Source of the DNA: CAXSBR01 sp964236495
Lineage (GTDB): Bacteria > Actinomycetota > Actinomycetes > Mycobacteriales > Jatrophihabitantaceae
Reading direction: 5' to 3'
DNA length: 62,434 nt
Assembly (NCBI GenBank): GCA_964236495.1
Contig: CAXSBR010000017.1
Location: forward strand, 1-62,434
Positions 53,983 to 62,434 of the stretch are shown here, one piece after another. Under the pieces are notes generated by a model. That model was not told where the DNA came from. It ran no database searches and saw only the letters and a program-made list of their open reading frames with translations. The position numbers were made by a program, and so were the translations under genes. Each line of letters opens with the position of its first letter. Position 1 is the stretch's first letter.

Positions 53983-54456
53983 TCAACGACTGTCGCGTTG
54001 CTCGCGCAGGGGGGCGGCGACGCGGGCAAGCGCGACGCCTAGCTGCCGTTGCTGTGCCGCGCTGAGCGGATCGAACACCAGTGCCCGGACTTGTTCGACG
54101 TGACCGGGGGCGCTGTCCACGACTTTGCTGTGGCCGGCATCGGTCAGCCTCGCCAGGGTGTAACGGCCGTTGTCGGGGTCGGGGTATCGACTGACCCATC
54201 CCTGCTGCTCGAAACGGACCATCACCTTCGACAGCCGCGGCTGCGTGCTGGTGCACTGCGCAGCCAGGTCACTGAGCCGCATTGTCAGCCTGTCCGACAT
54301 CGACAGCCGAGCCAGCACGCTGTACTCGAAGTTCGAGATCCCCGCGTCGCGCTCCAGTTGCCGATCCAGCAGTGCAGGGAGCCCGATGACCACGGTGAGC
54401 AGGTCCTGCCACACCTGCTGTTGATCGTCGTCGAGCCAACGAGGCGAGCCGCTCAT
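53983..54456 (-). CDS. MarR-family regulator (DODA module)
   Basis: The 157-residue protein has the winged helix LSMSDRLTMRLSDLAAQCTSTQPRLSKVMVRFEQQGWVSRYPDPDNGRYTLARLTDAGH. There is a Cys in the recognition region (AAQCTS). It is divergent from the DODA-type dioxygenase gene, and three TTGCC-type palindromes fill the gap, so it likely represses both sides. ATG 54456 is the start. Confidence 0.87.
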   Translation of the reverse strand: MSGSPRWLDDDQQQVWQDLLTVVIGLPALLDRQLERDAGISNFEYSVLARLSMSDRLTMRLSDLAAQCTSTQPRLSKVMVRFEQQGWVSRYPDPDNGRYTLARLTDAGHSKVVDSAPGHVEQVRALVFDPLSAAQQRQLGVALARVAAPLREQRDSR

Positions 54457-54469
54457 AAGCGCACCTTAG

Positions 54470-54593
54470 TTGCCTGGGCAATGGTGCGGTGGCGACATCT
54501 CGAAGCCGGCACGTACACCAGCGTCTTCCCGCGCGGTGCTGCGTGGACTTGCCTAGGCAACTCCGAAACGATAGAGTGAGGTTGCCAAGGCAA
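54470..54593. promoter_or_regulatory. Three palindromic TTGCC-type operators
   Basis: TTGCCTGGGCAA (54470-54481), TTGCCTAGGCAA (54549-54560) and TTGCCAAGGCAA (54582-54593) share the pattern TTGCC-NN-GGCAA. The last two centres are 33 bp apart, close to three helical turns. The first lies next to the MarR start, the others before the dioxygenase, as for shared repression. Confidence 0.8.
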
Positions 54594-54636
54594 GTAACGC
54601 AGGTTGGCGAGTCAGCCCCTGAGGTAGACGAAGGAT

Positions 54637-55518
54637 GTGGACATAGTGAGCGGTTCACCGGCCTTTCTCCGGCCCGACCAGCCGGCCGCGGCCTACCACG
54701 AGCATCTGGCCCGGGTGTTGCCGCAGGCACGCAACCAGCCGGCCTGGACGCGTGCCGACGGCCCCGTGCCCAGCCTGTTCGTCAGCCACGGCGCCCCGTT
54801 CACCTTGGACGACCCGCAGTGGATCGCCGAGCTGTTCCGGTGGGCGCAATCGATGCCGAAACCGCGGGCGATCGTGGTCGTATCGGCGCACTGGGAACAG
54901 GCACCGGCAGCGATCTCTGGCACCGCGGCCGGCACACCGCTGTACTACGACTTCAGCGGTTTCCACCCGCACTACAAGACGCTGCGCTATGCCACTCCGG
55001 ACGCGACCGCTGTCGCGCAACGGTTGATAAAAGCCCTGCCTCGCACGACGACCGTGCACGAGTTCACCGACCGTGGACTCGACCACGGGGCCTTCATCCC
55101 GTTGATGGCGATGTATCCGGCGGCCGACGTTCCGGTCGTGCAGCTGTCGATGCCCAGCCTGGAGCCTGATGGCCTGTTCGTCCTCGGCGCACGTCTACGG
55201 TCGCTGCGCGACGAGGGCGTCCTGATCCTCGGTTCGGGGTTCATGACCCATAGCTTCGCCGTTTTCCGGGACCCGTCCCTGGCCGCTCACACGGCGGCGT
55301 TCGACGAGTGGGCAGCGGACGCGCTCACCCGCGGCGATGTCGACGCCCTCAGCGATTACCGCCGCAAGGCTCCGGGCGCGGCCGTCGCACACCCGACCCC
55401 CGAGCACTACGTCCCACTGCTGCTCACCGTGGGAGGCGCGTCGCAACCCGGCAGCGCGGTCAGCGTCATCGACCGGATGGTGTTGGGCAACTCCACCCGC
55501 TCGGTCCAGATGGCCTGA
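54637..55518 (+). CDS. DODA-type (class III) extradiol ring-cleavage dioxygenase
   Basis: This family opens catechol-type rings with Fe or Zn. Candidate metal ligands are His51 (VSHGAPF), His85 (VSAHWE), His150 (LDHGAFIPL) and His205 (GFMTHSF). The length of 293 is slightly long because of an N-terminal extension of about 40 residues. GTG 54637 is the start, with GAAGGA upstream. It is followed by a quinone-reductase-like gene, so ring cleavage and quinone reduction could be coordinated. Confidence 0.87.
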   Translation: MDIVSGSPAFLRPDQPAAAYHEHLARVLPQARNQPAWTRADGPVPSLFVSHGAPFTLDDPQWIAELFRWAQSMPKPRAIVVVSAHWEQAPAAISGTAAGTPLYYDFSGFHPHYKTLRYATPDATAVAQRLIKALPRTTTVHEFTDRGLDHGAFIPLMAMYPAADVPVVQLSMPSLEPDGLFVLGARLRSLRDEGVLILGSGFMTHSFAVFRDPSLAAHTAAFDEWAADALTRGDVDALSDYRRKAPGAAVAHPTPEHYVPLLLTVGGASQPGSAVSVIDRMVLGNSTRSVQMA

Positions 55519-55617
55519 ACCGGCTGCGCCGAGATGCGAACGGTGGGGTGCGGCGACCATGCGTTCGGGCTATATGACGCCGCACATCATGAAGAAACAA
55601 GACATCAGGAGAACACA

Positions 55618-56553
55618 GTGAAAGCCATTCGTTACCACCAGTTCGGAACGAGCGAAGTCCTGCGCGAGGAAGAGGTGCAGCAGCCCAGCCTGGGCACCGG
55701 GCAGGTGTTGATAAAGGTCGCGGCTACCTCGTTCAACCCCGTCGACGACCACATCCGCCTCGGCGTGCTGGCCGACGCGATTCCTACTCCGCTGCCAATC
55801 ACCCCCGGTCTCGACGTGGCCGGCACCATCGCCGAACTGGGAGACGGAGTCAGCGGGTTCCAGGTCGGTGACCCGGTCATAGCGATGTTCCCGCTCGACG
55901 CGCACGGCGGAGCCGCCCAGTACGCGGTCGTGGCAGCCGACCTGGTGGCTCCCGCGCCCCGCAGCGTCGACCTGATCGACGCTGCATCGCTGCCGCTGAC
56001 CGGGCTTGCCGCCCGCCAAGCCGCCGTCGAGCTGGCCGGTATCCAGGCCGGCCAAACCGTACTTGTCAACGGGGCAGGCGGTTCAGTAGGCGGCTTCGTC
56101 GTCCAACTCGCGGTGGACGCCGGTGCCACAGTGACCGCGGTCGACAACCCCGAGCACGCCGAGCGCCTGCGCAGCTACGGCGCCCAGAACGTCGTCGACC
56201 GGCTGGACCTCGGCGCAGCACCCGCGGCCATCGGCGGCCCGTTCGACGTGGTGGTGAACCACGTGCGCCTAGGTCCCCAGGACCTTGCGAAGCTGACCGC
56301 CTACGTCGCCGACAGCGGAATCGCCGTCAGCTCCGCCGGCGAAGTACCCACCGACGACAAGCGCTCGACCCGCACAGCGAACGTCTGGGTGCGACCCGAC
56401 GGTGCCCACCTCGCCGATCTGGTCGCCCATCTGGACGGCGGCCGACTCAAGCTGCACGTCGTGGACCGCCGCCCGCTACAAGATCTGCCCGCCGTCCACG
56501 AAGACGCCAGCAACGGTCGCCTGACCGGTAAGACGGTCATCACCGTCGACTAG
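55618..56553 (+). CDS. NADPH-dependent MDR oxidoreductase, quinone reductase-like
   Basis: The 311-residue protein starts MKAIRYHQFGTSEVLREEEVQQPSLGTGQVLIKVAATSFNPVD. The TPGLDVAGTIAELGDGVSGFQVGDPV and NGAGGSVGGFVVQLAVDAGATV motifs identify a zinc-free MDR enzyme. It is most like the NADP-dependent quinone oxidoreductases. GTG 55618 has CAGGAG upstream and is preferred to the frame start at 55534. It lies 99 bases after the dioxygenase, so probably in the same operon. Confidence 0.88.
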   Translation: MKAIRYHQFGTSEVLREEEVQQPSLGTGQVLIKVAATSFNPVDDHIRLGVLADAIPTPLPITPGLDVAGTIAELGDGVSGFQVGDPVIAMFPLDAHGGAAQYAVVAADLVAPAPRSVDLIDAASLPLTGLAARQAAVELAGIQAGQTVLVNGAGGSVGGFVVQLAVDAGATVTAVDNPEHAERLRSYGAQNVVDRLDLGAAPAAIGGPFDVVVNHVRLGPQDLAKLTAYVADSGIAVSSAGEVPTDDKRSTRTANVWVRPDGAHLADLVAHLDGGRLKLHVVDRRPLQDLPAVHEDASNGRLTGKTVITVD

Positions 56554-56714
56554 GCGAGCTGGCGCGTTCCAGCACGTGATCACGGCGGCCGACTGCCTGT
56601 AATCAACTCGTCTCAGGCGGATGAGTCGCCGCTCACTGGAGCGGCCGGGTCGGTGCGTGGTGCTTTGTCCGTGCTGGCGCGTGTCGACGGGACGCTGGCC
56701 TGACGGCGGCTCTG

Positions 56715-57164
56715 TTAGGGCCTCGGGCGGTCCTGGGCTAGCCGAGTCAGCAGCGTACGCAGCTGCGCGGACTCGGCGTCGTCGAGGTCGGCCAGGAGCT
56801 GCCGTTCAGCCACGTCACTGGCGCGGACCGCTTGGACGAGCGCTTTCTGCCCGTCCGTGGTCAGGTCGAGGACGTTGCGACGCCGGTCTCCGGCGTCCGG
56901 GCGGCGCGCCACGAGCCCCTTGGCTTCCAGCCCGTCGACAAGCCCGACCATCGTGGTCCGGTCGACCCCGAGCCGCGCGGCTGCCTGCTGCTGCGATTCG
57001 GGATCCCGGCTGTCGAGCAGGAGCAGGACGCTTAGCTCGCGCCCGTTGATCCCGACCGGTGCCAGGTGTTCGGCGTGCAGGTCTTCAAGGTCCACAAGGG
57101 CGCGCTTGAGCAGGTAGGTCAGCCGTGCGCTCAGCCGGGGCCCCAGGTCCCGCTCAGTTGGCAT
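56715..57164 (-). CDS. MarR-family regulator (epimerase module)
   Basis: The 149-residue protein has the winged helix LSVLLLLDSRDPESQQQAAARLGVDRTTMVGLVDGLEAKGLVARRPDAGDRRRNVLDLT. There are no cysteines, so ligand sensing is more likely than thiol oxidation. It is divergent from the NAD(P)-binding protein with a 61-base gap that holds the palindromes. ATG 57164 is the start. Confidence 0.88.
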   Translation of the reverse strand: MPTERDLGPRLSARLTYLLKRALVDLEDLHAEHLAPVGINGRELSVLLLLDSRDPESQQQAAARLGVDRTTMVGLVDGLEAKGLVARRPDAGDRRRNVLDLTTDGQKALVQAVRASDVAERQLLADLDDAESAQLRTLLTRLAQDRPRP

Positions 57165-57184
57165 CCCAGCAGCCTACCGCTATC

Positions 57185-57212
57185 CTGATAGTCAGCATCA
57201 CTGACGATCAGT
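57185..57212. promoter_or_regulatory. Paired CTGA-3-TCAG operators
   Basis: CTGATAGTCAG (57185-57195) and ACTGACGATCAGT (57200-57212) are palindromes of the same class, 16 bp apart centre to centre. They lie between the MarR start (57164) and the ATG of the target gene (57226), where a repressor should bind. Confidence 0.7.
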
Positions 57213-57225
57213 TAAGGAGAAGATC

Positions 57226-58044
57226 ATGACGACCCTGTTACTCACCGGTGCCACCGGTCTCGTGGGTTCACGGCTGCTGCCGCGGCTCGCCCAGGACGGC
57301 TTCGAGTGCCGCGCGCTCGTCCGCGGCGATGCCGCGCTGCCCCTAGGGACCACCGCCGTCCGCGGTGACCTGGCCGACCCAGGCACGCTGGGTGCGGCGG
57401 TGGACGGCGTCGACACGGTGATCCATCTGGCGGCGCTGTTCCGTACCGAAGACGAGGACGCCATCTGGCGCGCAAACCTCGACGGCACCCGCAACCTGAT
57501 CACAGCCGTGCAAGCACACGCGCCGCGCGCCCGGTTCGTCATGACCAGCACCAGCAACGTCTATGACGCCGACGCGACGCGTCCGGCGCTCGAGACCGAC
57601 GCGTGCTCGCCGACCGCCGCCTACCCCGCGAGCAAGGTGGCGGCCGAGCAGCTGCTCCGCGACAGCGGCCTGACCTGGGCGGTCCTGCGGCTGCCGTTCG
57701 TGTACGGGGACGGCGACGGTCACCTCGCGTCCATTGCCGCGCTCGCCCCACGGTTCGGCCTGCACCCGGCGCACACCTACTCGGTGGCGCATCACCGCGA
57801 CATCGCGGCCGCCGTGCGCCTCGCGCTGACCGGAGTGATGGACGGCCAGGTAGTCAACGTCACCGACGACGCCCCGGTCACCGTCTTCGAAATGGCCCGC
57901 CTCGCCGGGCAGCCGATCGAGGGGTCGGCCGAGACGCTGGCCAACCCGTGGTCGGGGCGCATGGACGGCACGCTCATCCGTGCGCTCGGCTTCTCCCCGA
58001 GCGTGCCGACCATCCAGGCCGCAGCCCGCGACGGCATCCTCTAG
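57226..58044 (+). CDS. NAD(P)-dependent epimerase/dehydratase-like protein
   Basis: The 272-residue extended-SDR protein starts MTTLLLTGATGLVGSRLLPRLAQDGFECRALVRG, with the TGATGLVG nucleotide loop, SNVYDADATRP and YPASK (Tyr and Lys of the active site). It has WAVLRLPFVYGDGDGH and ends at RALGFSPSVPTIQAAARDGIL. Good Shine-Dalgarno AAGGAG is seen before ATG 57226. The substrate is unknown; MarR control suggests induction by a small molecule. Confidence 0.87.
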   Translation: MTTLLLTGATGLVGSRLLPRLAQDGFECRALVRGDAALPLGTTAVRGDLADPGTLGAAVDGVDTVIHLAALFRTEDEDAIWRANLDGTRNLITAVQAHAPRARFVMTSTSNVYDADATRPALETDACSPTAAYPASKVAAEQLLRDSGLTWAVLRLPFVYGDGDGHLASIAALAPRFGLHPAHTYSVAHHRDIAAAVRLALTGVMDGQVVNVTDDAPVTVFEMARLAGQPIEGSAETLANPWSGRMDGTLIRALGFSPSVPTIQAAARDGIL

Positions 58045-58173
58045 GAGCACTCGACCCATGAAGTCGGTGCGGTTCGAGTTCAGGTCCAGCGCGAATGAGC
58101 TGCCCACCAGATTTTGTGAGTTCGCTCGGAGTATGGCGGGGGTCGAACATCTACGAACGGCCGTGAGGGGCGA

Positions 58174-58695
58174 TTACCGAGACGGTCCGCCGTCGAGTTC
58201 GGTTGTGAACCAGATCAGCGGGCCGAAGTCGTCGGCCGTCATCCGGTCGGAGCGGTGAAATCCGACCTTGGTCAGGACGCGGACCGAGGGGTCGTTCCAG
58301 GGGCGCACCGTTGCCCAAAGACGCGGGCGGCCAGTGCTGGCGGCCGCGTCAACAGTGGCGCGGGCGGCTTCGGTCGCGTACCCGTTGCCCTGGTACCCGC
58401 GTAACAGTTCGTAGGCGAGCTCCGGCTCATCGAGGGTCGCCCGACCTGGTGTGAGCCCGCAGTAGCCGGCGAACTGACCAGCGACCCGGACGACGAACAG
58501 TCCCATGCCGGTGATTGCGTGTGTCGCTAGGAGACGTGCAACGTTGCGGCGTAAGTCATCACGGGTTGGTCGGCCGTCGCGGGGGGCCGCGGCGGCGCGT
58601 GGATCCCGCTCGTGCACGAGAGTGTCGTAGGCGTCGAGGTCATCGTCGCGCCAGGCGTCGAGGCGCAGTCGATGCGTCGCTAGGTAAGTGGGCAT
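58174..58695 (-). CDS. GNAT acetyltransferase, RimJ/RimL type
   Basis: The 173-residue product starts MPTYLATHRLRLDAWRDDDLDAYDTLVHERD. It has ELAYELLRGYQGNGYATEAARATVDAAAS with the acetyl-CoA loop and VRPWNDPSVRVLTKVGFHRSD. The substrate is not predictable. ATG 58695 with GGAG six bases before it was chosen over an ATG further upstream. It is convergent with the epimerase-like gene. Confidence 0.85.
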   Translation of the reverse strand: MPTYLATHRLRLDAWRDDDLDAYDTLVHERDPRAAAAPRDGRPTRDDLRRNVARLLATHAITGMGLFVVRVAGQFAGYCGLTPGRATLDEPELAYELLRGYQGNGYATEAARATVDAAASTGRPRLWATVRPWNDPSVRVLTKVGFHRSDRMTADDFGPLIWFTTELDGGPSR

Positions 58696-59326
58696 CGAAC
58701 TCCATTTATTCACCAACGGCACGGTAGTCATACCGCGCGCTCTTCGAATCATAAATACGCATCGCAGCGGAGACGTCAACAACGATCGTTCCCTGACGTC
58801 GAGCCGCGGTACCTTCTTGGAGCGTCAGCAACCCAGGTAAAGCGCGCTGCGACTTCTGGTGCTGATGGGCTGCCACGAGTTTCTGACAGCGGCGCAACTG
58901 TCAAACCACTCATCGCGCCCGGCGACGAACGCGGCGAAGGAGAAGTTCAGCCGTTATGAACGCTGAACGGCCACGGCCAGCACACATGGCGCGGTGCCCT
59001 CGCACATCCTGAATAGCCCAGAACGCTCTCCCACCCGTCGTGGGATGGCCATCAGCCGGCACACCGGCGCCTGCGCAATTACGCCCCAATACGCATCGGA
59101 TGCGCTGAAGGCTCGTTGGGCGTTCGCCAGAGGGGCCACTCTGCAAACCGGCAACGATCTGTGATCTAGCTGGTGGCCCGGCTGCGTCGCTGCCTCTGGG
59201 TGGGGTGATCGTGCACCGGTATACGCCGCGGCGGGTAGAACGTCGCAATCATTCAAGTTCTGGCCGGTCGCGCCGATGGAGTCTGAAGCGGGGCACTGTC
59301 GAACTGCCCGAAGAAAGGATGACGCG
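58696..59326. other. 631-base gap with no secure gene
   Basis: A minus-strand frame ends near 58706 with GTIVVDVSAAMRIYDSKSARYDYRAVGE, which looks protein-like and may be a gene remnant. No ribosome-binding site or family supports it. The rest, up to the large secreted protein, shows only a weak hairpin around 59029-59045 (TCCCA/TGGGA). Confidence 0.4.
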
Positions 59327-62113
59327 ATGCCGAGCAGATCCGCCACGCCGATCAAAATCGCCACGCCGAAGCGCCCAACCGTCTTTGCGGCAGTGGCGAT
59401 TGCGGCGGTGAGCGCGTCGTGTGTGGTCGGGTTGGCCGAACTGCCCGCCGCCGGCGCGACCGCTGTAGGTGCGACGCTCAGTGTGTTCGCCGGCACCGGC
59501 GATGCCGGCAGTGAGACGCCTGGTCCCGCGACAAGCTCGGCGTTGGCTAACCCGGTCGGTATCGCCGTGGACGCGGCGGGCAACGTGTATGTCGCCAACA
59601 CCAACAGCTCCACCATCGACAAGATCAGCCCGGACGGGGTCTTGAGCGTGTACGCCGGCGACGGCCAACAGGGCGCCCCGACTCCGGGTCCGGCCACCCA
59701 GTCTCATCTCAGCGGCCCCTTTGCGCTCGCCCTCGACTCGGCCGGCAACCTCTACAGCGCCGATTCCGGCCAGAATCTCATCTTCAAGATCACCCCCGCC
59801 GGTGTGCTGAGCATCCTTGCCGGCACCGGCGCCGGCGGCCCCCCGACCCCTGGGCCGGCGGATGCCTCCGCTGTGAACTACCCGACAGGGTTGGCCGCCG
59901 ACTCCGCGGGGAACCTATTCATCGCCGACTGCAACAACAACCTGATCGAGAAGGTCACCCCGGCCGGCGTCCTCAGCGTGTTCGCGGGCACTGGAGGCAC
60001 GACCAACGTGATTCCCGGTCCAGCGTTGTCCTCACCCGTCTCGTGCGCAGGTCCCCTCGCTGTTGACGCGAACGACAACCTCTACATCTCCGACGACAAC
60101 TCTCAGGTATCGAAAGTCACGCCCGGGGGAATCCTCAGCTTGTATGCCGGGAACGGAAGCAGCGCCGCGCCCACGCCCGGGCCCGCAACTGAGTCCCCGC
60201 TGAACTACATCAGTGGCTTGTCTCCTGACGGCAGCGGCGGCATCTACCTCACCGACAACGGCGCCGGCGTGATCGAGCAGGTCGACAACGCCGGCGTGAT
60301 CAGCGTCGTAGCAGGAACCGGCGTCACCTACGGCACTCCGACCGTCGGCGCGTCGGCCCTGCAGACCGATCTGGTCCCCCAATCCACGGTGTTCGACCCG
60401 AGCCGGAACGCCCTGCTGATCACCGACAGCTGGAACCGCCACCTTTACAAGATCGGAGTCACAAACTCCCCTGGGGTCATAACCCCTTTGAGCGGCGTCG
60501 GCGGCAACGGTGAGGCGCGCCTTTCCTTCCCTGTCCCGCGCGACAACGGCTCGGCAATCACCGGCTACGACGTTTCCCTCGACGGCGGCCGCACCTGGGG
60601 CCCGCTGACCACCGTCACCACCGGCTTGAACGTCACCGCCACCGTCACCGGACTCCGCAACGGGACGGCGTACCCCGTCGCGGTCCGGGCCCGCAATAGC
60701 AACGGGTCGGGCCCCGCGTCCCGCGCCACCAACGTCACACCCACCGGAACGCCCGCCGTACCAGGCAGTGTGACTGTCAAGCCCGGCGACCGGTCGGTTG
60801 TGGTGTCGTTCACGCCGCCCTTCGACGGGGGCCGTCGGATCACTGCGTATGAGGTGACGACCGACGGCGGTCAGACCTGGACCGCGCTGCCTACGACGAC
60901 GTTGCGCGGCACGGTTTCGGGCACCGTGACGGGCCTGACCAACGGTAGGAGTTACTCGGTCGCCGTTCGCGCGGCCAACGCCAACGGCAACGGCACCGCT
61001 TCGGGTCTGACATCCGCGACCCCGGCGAAACCTGCCCCGCCGCAGGCAACAGCTCCGACCGCACCCCGCACCGTATCTGCCACCGCGGGCAACGCGACGG
61101 CGACGATCAGATTTACCGCACCCGCCCATGACGGTGGCGCGCGAGTCACCAGTTACACGGTCACCTCGCATCCCGGGACGCGCGTTGCGACGTGCCCGGG
61201 TAGCCCGTGCACCGTGACCGGTTTGACCGACGGCACCGCTTACGCCTTCACGGTGCACGCCACCAACACCGCCGGTAACTCCGTCGAATCAGCGCTGAGC
61301 GCGCCGGTGACCCCGACCGGCGCGCCGGGCGCACCTCGCTCGGTCACCGTCGCGCCCGCTGACAAGTCGCTGACGGTGAGCTTCGCCGTCCCCGCCAACG
61401 GCGGGTCGTCGATCACCGGTTACGACTACTCAGTCGATGGCGGCAAGACGTGGCATCACCTCGCCGCGACAATCCGCGGCTCTCGTGTCACCGGTGTGAT
61501 CAGGGGGCTGCGTAACGGAACCAACTACCCCCTCGCGGTGCGCGCGACCAACGCCCACGGCCCGGGGGCGGCGTCGAAGCCGGTGTCGGCCGCACCCGCT
61601 GCCGGCTGGTTCACCGATCCGCTGTCGGCGAGGCAGCGGGCGCACCTGGCAGGCATCCCCGCGCAACCGACCAAGACCCACGGCAAGGCGCGCACAACCA
61701 AAGCGATCTACCGCACTCACAACGGCTCGCTCGCAGTTCCGCTGGCCCGGGTGGGCTCCCACCAGCTGTCCAAGGGCCAGGCAGTCCAGCTAGCTGCACT
61801 GTTTCGCTTCGACTCCGCCACCTTGACCTCAGCGAGTAGGCACCAGGTGCTAGTCCTGGCCCGCAGCATGAAGTCCGTTCGGGCAGTGACATGTGAGGGC
61901 TACACCGACTACGCCGACTACGCCGGTTCCCGACGCCACGAGCTGACCCTGTCGCAGAAGCGGGCAGCCGTCGTCTGCGGCCTGCTCCAACACGAACTCC
62001 ACCGGATCCACACGACGATGGTCGGCTACGGACGGGACCGGCCACTAGTCATCGGCGGAACCCGCGCCCAACGCGCACCCAACCGCCGCGTCGTCGTACT
62101 GATCACCGGCTGA
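59327..62113 (+). CDS. Large secreted protein: NHL repeats, FN3 domains and OmpA-like C-terminus
   Basis: A signal peptide (about 1-45) precedes 928 residues in three parts. Five to six NHL-type units (about 50-390) repeat LANPVGIAVDAAGNVYVANTNSSTIDKISPDGVLSVYAG. Four fibronectin type III-like domains (about 395-750) show DNGSAITGYDVSLDGGRTWGPL and TGLRNGTAYPVAVRARNSNGSG. The C-terminus (about 815-928) reads RFDSATLTSASRHQVLVLARSMKSVRAVTCEGYTD...LSQKRAAVV...GYGRDRPLV...NRRVVVLITG, an OmpA-like peptidoglycan-binding domain. It should be a surface protein held at the wall. ATG 59327 (MPSRSAT) is preferred to 59276 because the signal peptide begins there. Confidence 0.85.
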   Translation: MPSRSATPIKIATPKRPTVFAAVAIAAVSASCVVGLAELPAAGATAVGATLSVFAGTGDAGSETPGPATSSALANPVGIAVDAAGNVYVANTNSSTIDKISPDGVLSVYAGDGQQGAPTPGPATQSHLSGPFALALDSAGNLYSADSGQNLIFKITPAGVLSILAGTGAGGPPTPGPADASAVNYPTGLAADSAGNLFIADCNNNLIEKVTPAGVLSVFAGTGGTTNVIPGPALSSPVSCAGPLAVDANDNLYISDDNSQVSKVTPGGILSLYAGNGSSAAPTPGPATESPLNYISGLSPDGSGGIYLTDNGAGVIEQVDNAGVISVVAGTGVTYGTPTVGASALQTDLVPQSTVFDPSRNALLITDSWNRHLYKIGVTNSPGVITPLSGVGGNGEARLSFPVPRDNGSAITGYDVSLDGGRTWGPLTTVTTGLNVTATVTGLRNGTAYPVAVRARNSNGSGPASRATNVTPTGTPAVPGSVTVKPGDRSVVVSFTPPFDGGRRITAYEVTTDGGQTWTALPTTTLRGTVSGTVTGLTNGRSYSVAVRAANANGNGTASGLTSATPAKPAPPQATAPTAPRTVSATAGNATATIRFTAPAHDGGARVTSYTVTSHPGTRVATCPGSPCTVTGLTDGTAYAFTVHATNTAGNSVESALSAPVTPTGAPGAPRSVTVAPADKSLTVSFAVPANGGSSITGYDYSVDGGKTWHHLAATIRGSRVTGVIRGLRNGTNYPLAVRATNAHGPGAASKPVSAAPAAGWFTDPLSARQRAHLAGIPAQPTKTHGKARTTKAIYRTHNGSLAVPLARVGSHQLSKGQAVQLAALFRFDSATLTSASRHQVLVLARSMKSVRAVTCEGYTDYADYAGSRRHELTLSQKRAAVVCGLLQHELHRIHTTMVGYGRDRPLVIGGTRAQRAPNRRVVVLITG

Positions 62114-62127
62114 CCGCCCCACATCCA

Positions 62128-62175
62128 GGCACCGCTCAGCCCGGGACCTGTACAGGCTCCGGGTTGAGCGGTGCC
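62128..62175. terminator. Terminator after the NHL-FN3-OmpA gene
   Basis: Arms 62128-62144 and 62159-62175 pair at 17 positions with one G-U pair around a 14-base loop. The hairpin starts 15 bases after the stop, and the bases that follow (CTTTG) are only slightly U-rich. Confidence 0.8.
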
Positions 62176-62363
62176 CTTTGCACTCCATCGATTGTTTATG
62201 CAGCACGGCGCCCTACGTCGGCAACTGATCGGGATCTCAACCGGTCGACGCGACAACTGGCCAGGCACCGATGTTGCGTTTTCGTGGCGGCAGCGGAACT
62301 GCCTTGGAACGTTGACTGCCTGCGACGCAGATTGCCCAGCCCGCTGCGCCACGTGGGTGCGAC

Positions 62364-62434
62364 TCAGCGTGGCATGATCATGTCCGTGGCCATGGCAAAG
62401 TCCCCGGTAGTGGCCGGGTTGAGGTCCCCGCTGG
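62364..62434 (-). CDS. C-terminal end of a gene that runs off the right edge
   Basis: On the minus strand an open frame from the edge ends at TGA 62364-62366. The visible 22 residues end GDFAMATDMIMPR. Composition is protein-like with strong GC3, but the fragment is too short to name. The gene is convergent with the large secreted protein. Confidence 0.45.
   Translation of the reverse strand, partial: SGDLNPATTGDFAMATDMIMPR

Overview
The window is GC-rich DNA (codon third positions almost all G or C) from a free-living actinobacterium that makes mycothiol. The order GDSL hydrolase, cbs, metB, greA, mca and a small Rv1083-like membrane protein follows the Mycobacterium tuberculosis Rv1075c-Rv1083 region. 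The ATPase/VWA pair matches Rv0958-Rv0959. Extra genes between these landmarks and weak match to any one genus suggest a non-mycobacterial relative; I cannot name the genus. I saw no rRNA, tRNA, CRISPR array, complete insertion sequence or replication origin.

Region 1 (1-24.5 kb) is mostly conserved core: a repeat-bearing lipoprotein and an IS21-type transposase scrap, a YjbQ protein, a conserved 472-residue protein of unknown function, the GDSL hydrolase, the transsulfuration genes cbs and metB around a GNAT/acyl-CoA-synthetase fusion, an APC permease ending at a near-perfect 22-bp hairpin, a secreted repeat protein, a sigma factor with a membrane partner, the ATPase/VWA pair, a zinc-ribbon SDR-like protein, greA and mca.

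Region 2 (24.5-47.8 kb) is accessory and shows decay. It holds a truncated TetR gene fused to a frameshifted 3-hydroxyacyl-CoA dehydrogenase, a LysE exporter, a second sigma factor/membrane partner pair, a RIO kinase, a MarR/DMT pair, a PadR-controlled FtsX-type ABC transporter with a very large external domain, a VapBC module, several secreted or anchored proteins, a dead S66 carboxypeptidase, a frameshifted lipoprotein and a beta-helix protein.

Region 3 (47.8-58.1 kb) is a run of four small regulator/enzyme modules: MarR with an epoxide-hydrolase-like enzyme; TetR with an SDR and a quinone-reductase-like enzyme; MarR with a DODA-type dioxygenase and a second quinone-reductase-like enzyme; MarR with an NAD(P)-binding epimerase-like protein. 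Three of the four have clear palindromes in the regulator-enzyme gap. A Kup potassium transporter sits inside. Together they look like a sensor/detoxification cluster for aromatic or electrophilic compounds, which is inference. The window ends with a large secreted NHL-FN3-OmpA protein, a strong terminator and the tail of a gene that runs off the edge.
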